This document shows, in pieces, positions 62,472-64,000 of a stretch of DNA of 64,000 nucleotides. This DNA is from Paraburkholderia sartisoli. Lineage in GTDB: Bacteria > Pseudomonadota > Gammaproteobacteria > Burkholderiales > Burkholderiaceae. The notes below the pieces were generated by a model. It saw only the letters and a program-made list of their open reading frames with translations. It was not told the DNA's origin and searched no databases. Where the stretch lies: contig NZ_FNRQ01000001.1 of NCBI RefSeq assembly GCF_900107685.1, positions 1-64,000 on the forward strand, written 5' to 3'. How positions within the stretch are numbered: the stretch's first letter is position 1; the number at the start of each line of letters is the position of its first letter. The position numbers and the translations under genes are program-made.

Positions 62472-64000
62472 ATGCCTGACTATCGCTCACGAACTTCGAC
62501 TCACGGTCGCAACATGGCCGGCGCGCGCGCGTTGTGGCGCGCCACCGGCATGAAGGACGGTGACTTCGGCAAGCCCATTATCGCGGTGGTGAACTCGTTC
62601 ACGCAGTTCGTGCCGGGCCATGTGCATCTGCGCGACCTGGGCGCGCTGGTGGCGAAGGAAATCGAAGCGGCCGGCGGCGTGGCGAAGGAATTCAACACCA
62701 TCGCCGTGGACGACGGCATTGCCATGGGCCACGGCGGCATGCTGTATTCGCTGCCCTCGCGCGAGCTGATTGCCGACTCGGTGGAATACATGGTCAACGC
62801 GCACTGCGCCGACGCTATGGTCTGCATCTCCAATTGCGACAAGATCACCCCGGGCATGCTGATGGCCGCCATGCGCCTGAACATCCCGGTCGTCTTCATC
62901 TCCGGCGGTCCGATGGAAGCGGGCAAGGTCAAATCGCCGACCGACGGCCAGGTGATCGCGAAGATCGACCTGATCGACGCGATGATCAAGGCGGGCGACT
63001 CCCGGATCAGCGACGCCGAAGTGGCGGAAATCGAGCGCAGTGCCTGTCCGACGTGCGGCTCCTGCTCGGGCATGTTCACCGCGAACTCGATGAATTGCCT
63101 GACCGAGGCGATCGGCCTCGCGTTGCCCGGCAACGGCACGATCGTCGCCACGCACGCATGGCGCAAGGGCCTGTTCGAACAGGCCGGCCGTCTGGTGGTA
63201 GACCTGTGCCGCCGCTACTATCAGGAAGACGACACCTCGGTCCTGCCGCGCAGCATCGCCAGCAAACAGGCATTCGAGAACGCGATGGCGCTCGACGTCG
63301 CGATGGGTGGTTCGACCAATACCGTGCTGCACCTGCTGGCAGCGGCGCAGGAAGGCGGCGTCGATTTCACGATGTCCGACATCGATCGCATCTCGCGCAA
63401 GGTGCCGTGCCTGTGCAAGGTGGCGCCCGCAACCGACAAATTCCATATCGAAGACGTGCATCGTGCCGGCGGCATTCCCGGCATTCTCGGCGAACTGGCC
63501 CGCGCGGATCTGCTCGACCTGTCGTGCGGCAACGTGCTTGGCGGCACGCTCGGCAACGCGATTGCCGCGTGGGACATCGCTGGCGGCGCGGGCGAAGAAG
63601 CGCAGAAATTCTTCCGCGCGGCCCCGGGCGGCATTCCGACCACCGTTGCGTTCAGCCAGGAAGCCACGTTCGCGTCGCTGGATATCGACCGCAAGACTGG
63701 TTGCATCCGCAGCAGGCAGAACGCGTATTCGAAAGACGGCGGCCTCGCCGTGCTCTACGGCAATCTCGCGGAGAAGGGCTGTATCGTCAAGACAGCGGGT
63801 GTCGACGAATCGCAATGGATGTTCTCCGGGCGCGCGCGCGTCTTCGAGAGCCAGGATGACGCTGTCGAAGCCATTCTGGGCGACCAGGTTGTGGCGGGCG
63901 ACGTGGTCGTGATCCGTTACGAAGGCCCCAAGGGCGGCCCGGGCATGCAGGAAATGCTTTACCCCACGTCGTATCTGAAATCCAAAGGCCTGGGTAAGAC
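62472..64000 (+). CDS. ilvD: Dihydroxy-acid dehydratase, 3' end beyond the window
   Basis: The first 509 residues are present of an enzyme usually about 615 residues long. It dehydrates 2,3-dihydroxy-isovalerate and -methylvalerate in valine and isoleucine synthesis. Iron-sulfur cysteines: C122 ([11 protein letters not shown]) and C192/C195/C198 ([20 protein letters not shown]), with D81 in [12 protein letters not shown] and K124 as Mg ligands. The sequence [20 protein letters not shown] is the standard start of the E. coli-type (IlvD1) enzyme. Reads off the right edge intact. Confidence 0.97.
   Translation, partial: MPDYRSRTSTHGRNMAGARALWRATGMKDGDFGKPIIAVVNSFTQFVPGHVHLRDLGALVAKEIEAAGGVAKEFNTIAVDDGIAMGHGGMLYSLPSRELIADSVEYMVNAHCADAMVCISNCDKITPGMLMAAMRLNIPVVFISGGPMEAGKVKSPTDGQVIAKIDLIDAMIKAGDSRISDAEVAEIERSACPTCGSCSGMFTANSMNCLTEAIGLALPGNGTIVATHAWRKGLFEQAGRLVVDLCRRYYQEDDTSVLPRSIASKQAFENAMALDVAMGGSTNTVLHLLAAAQEGGVDFTMSDIDRISRKVPCLCKVAPATDKFHIEDVHRAGGIPGILGELARADLLDLSCGNVLGGTLGNAIAAWDIAGGAGEEAQKFFRAAPGGIPTTVAFSQEATFASLDIDRKTGCIRSRQNAYSKDGGLAVLYGNLAEKGCIVKTAGVDESQWMFSGRARVFESQDDAVEAILGDQVVAGDVVVIRYEGPKGGPGMQEMLYPTSYLKSKGLGK

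Overview
The window reads as chromosomal DNA of a Burkholderiaceae betaproteobacterium, most likely Paraburkholderia, Caballeronia or Burkholderia. The grounds are high GC with strong G/C third-position bias, a Gram-negative porin of the betaproteobacterial type, an H-NS-like protein ending in the TWSGRGKPPRWI motif, a BetR-type regulator, and rsmI / yraN / diaA / BON-lipoprotein synteny. Species-level placement cannot be made from the sequence alone.

Layout. 1-320 is the edge of an insertion sequence. 358-6295 holds an amino-acid permease, a NarL-type two-component pair whose kinase gene is frameshifted by an exact 13-bp tandem duplication, ferredoxin-NADP reductase and a LysE exporter. 6415-14051 is a sugar locus: a YtfQRT/YjfF-like ABC importer (galactofuranose type), a LacI-family regulator with AT-rich operator-like sites, and a divergent aldose 1-epimerase. 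14092-30338 is a mosaic of single genes: EEP hydrolase, AAA+ ATPase, FAD oxidoreductase, a HEPN/Abi-like protein, HiPIP, two MFS transporters, amidase, dienelactone hydrolase, LivK-type binding protein, HugZ-like oxidase, H-NS and a CDF exporter. 30433-36886 is housekeeping: Lrp regulator, exonuclease + metallo-hydrolase pair, RlpA, RsmI, YraN, DiaA, BON lipoprotein and cytochrome c, followed by tRNA-Ala(CGC).

37339-52850 is one long minus-strand Tad (Flp pilus) locus. Read from flp it encodes the pilin, a TadG-like protein, two small TadE/Flp-like pseudopilins, CpaB, the secretin CpaC, an FHA-CpaF fusion ATPase, TadB, TadC, a DUF192 protein, another TadE-like protein, then an OmpA-domain lipoprotein, a lytic transglycosylase and exported proteins of unknown function. 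Many genes overlap by ATGA or GTGA, so tight translational coupling is likely. No TadZ/CpaE and no prepilin peptidase are present in the window.

Upstream of flp lies an AT-rich region with four TTGCATTT/AAATGCAA boxes. It is followed by a BetR-type HTH-plus-receiver regulator and, convergent with it, an operon for a periplasmic molybdopterin-oxidoreductase-fold protein and a hybrid histidine kinase. I regard this module (53089-56535) as the most interesting candidate for an undescribed regulatory system, possibly controlling the adjacent pilus locus. The right end carries an orphan ABC binding protein, a decayed OmpR-type regulator, a porin, a chemoreceptor, a small lipoprotein and the start of ilvD.
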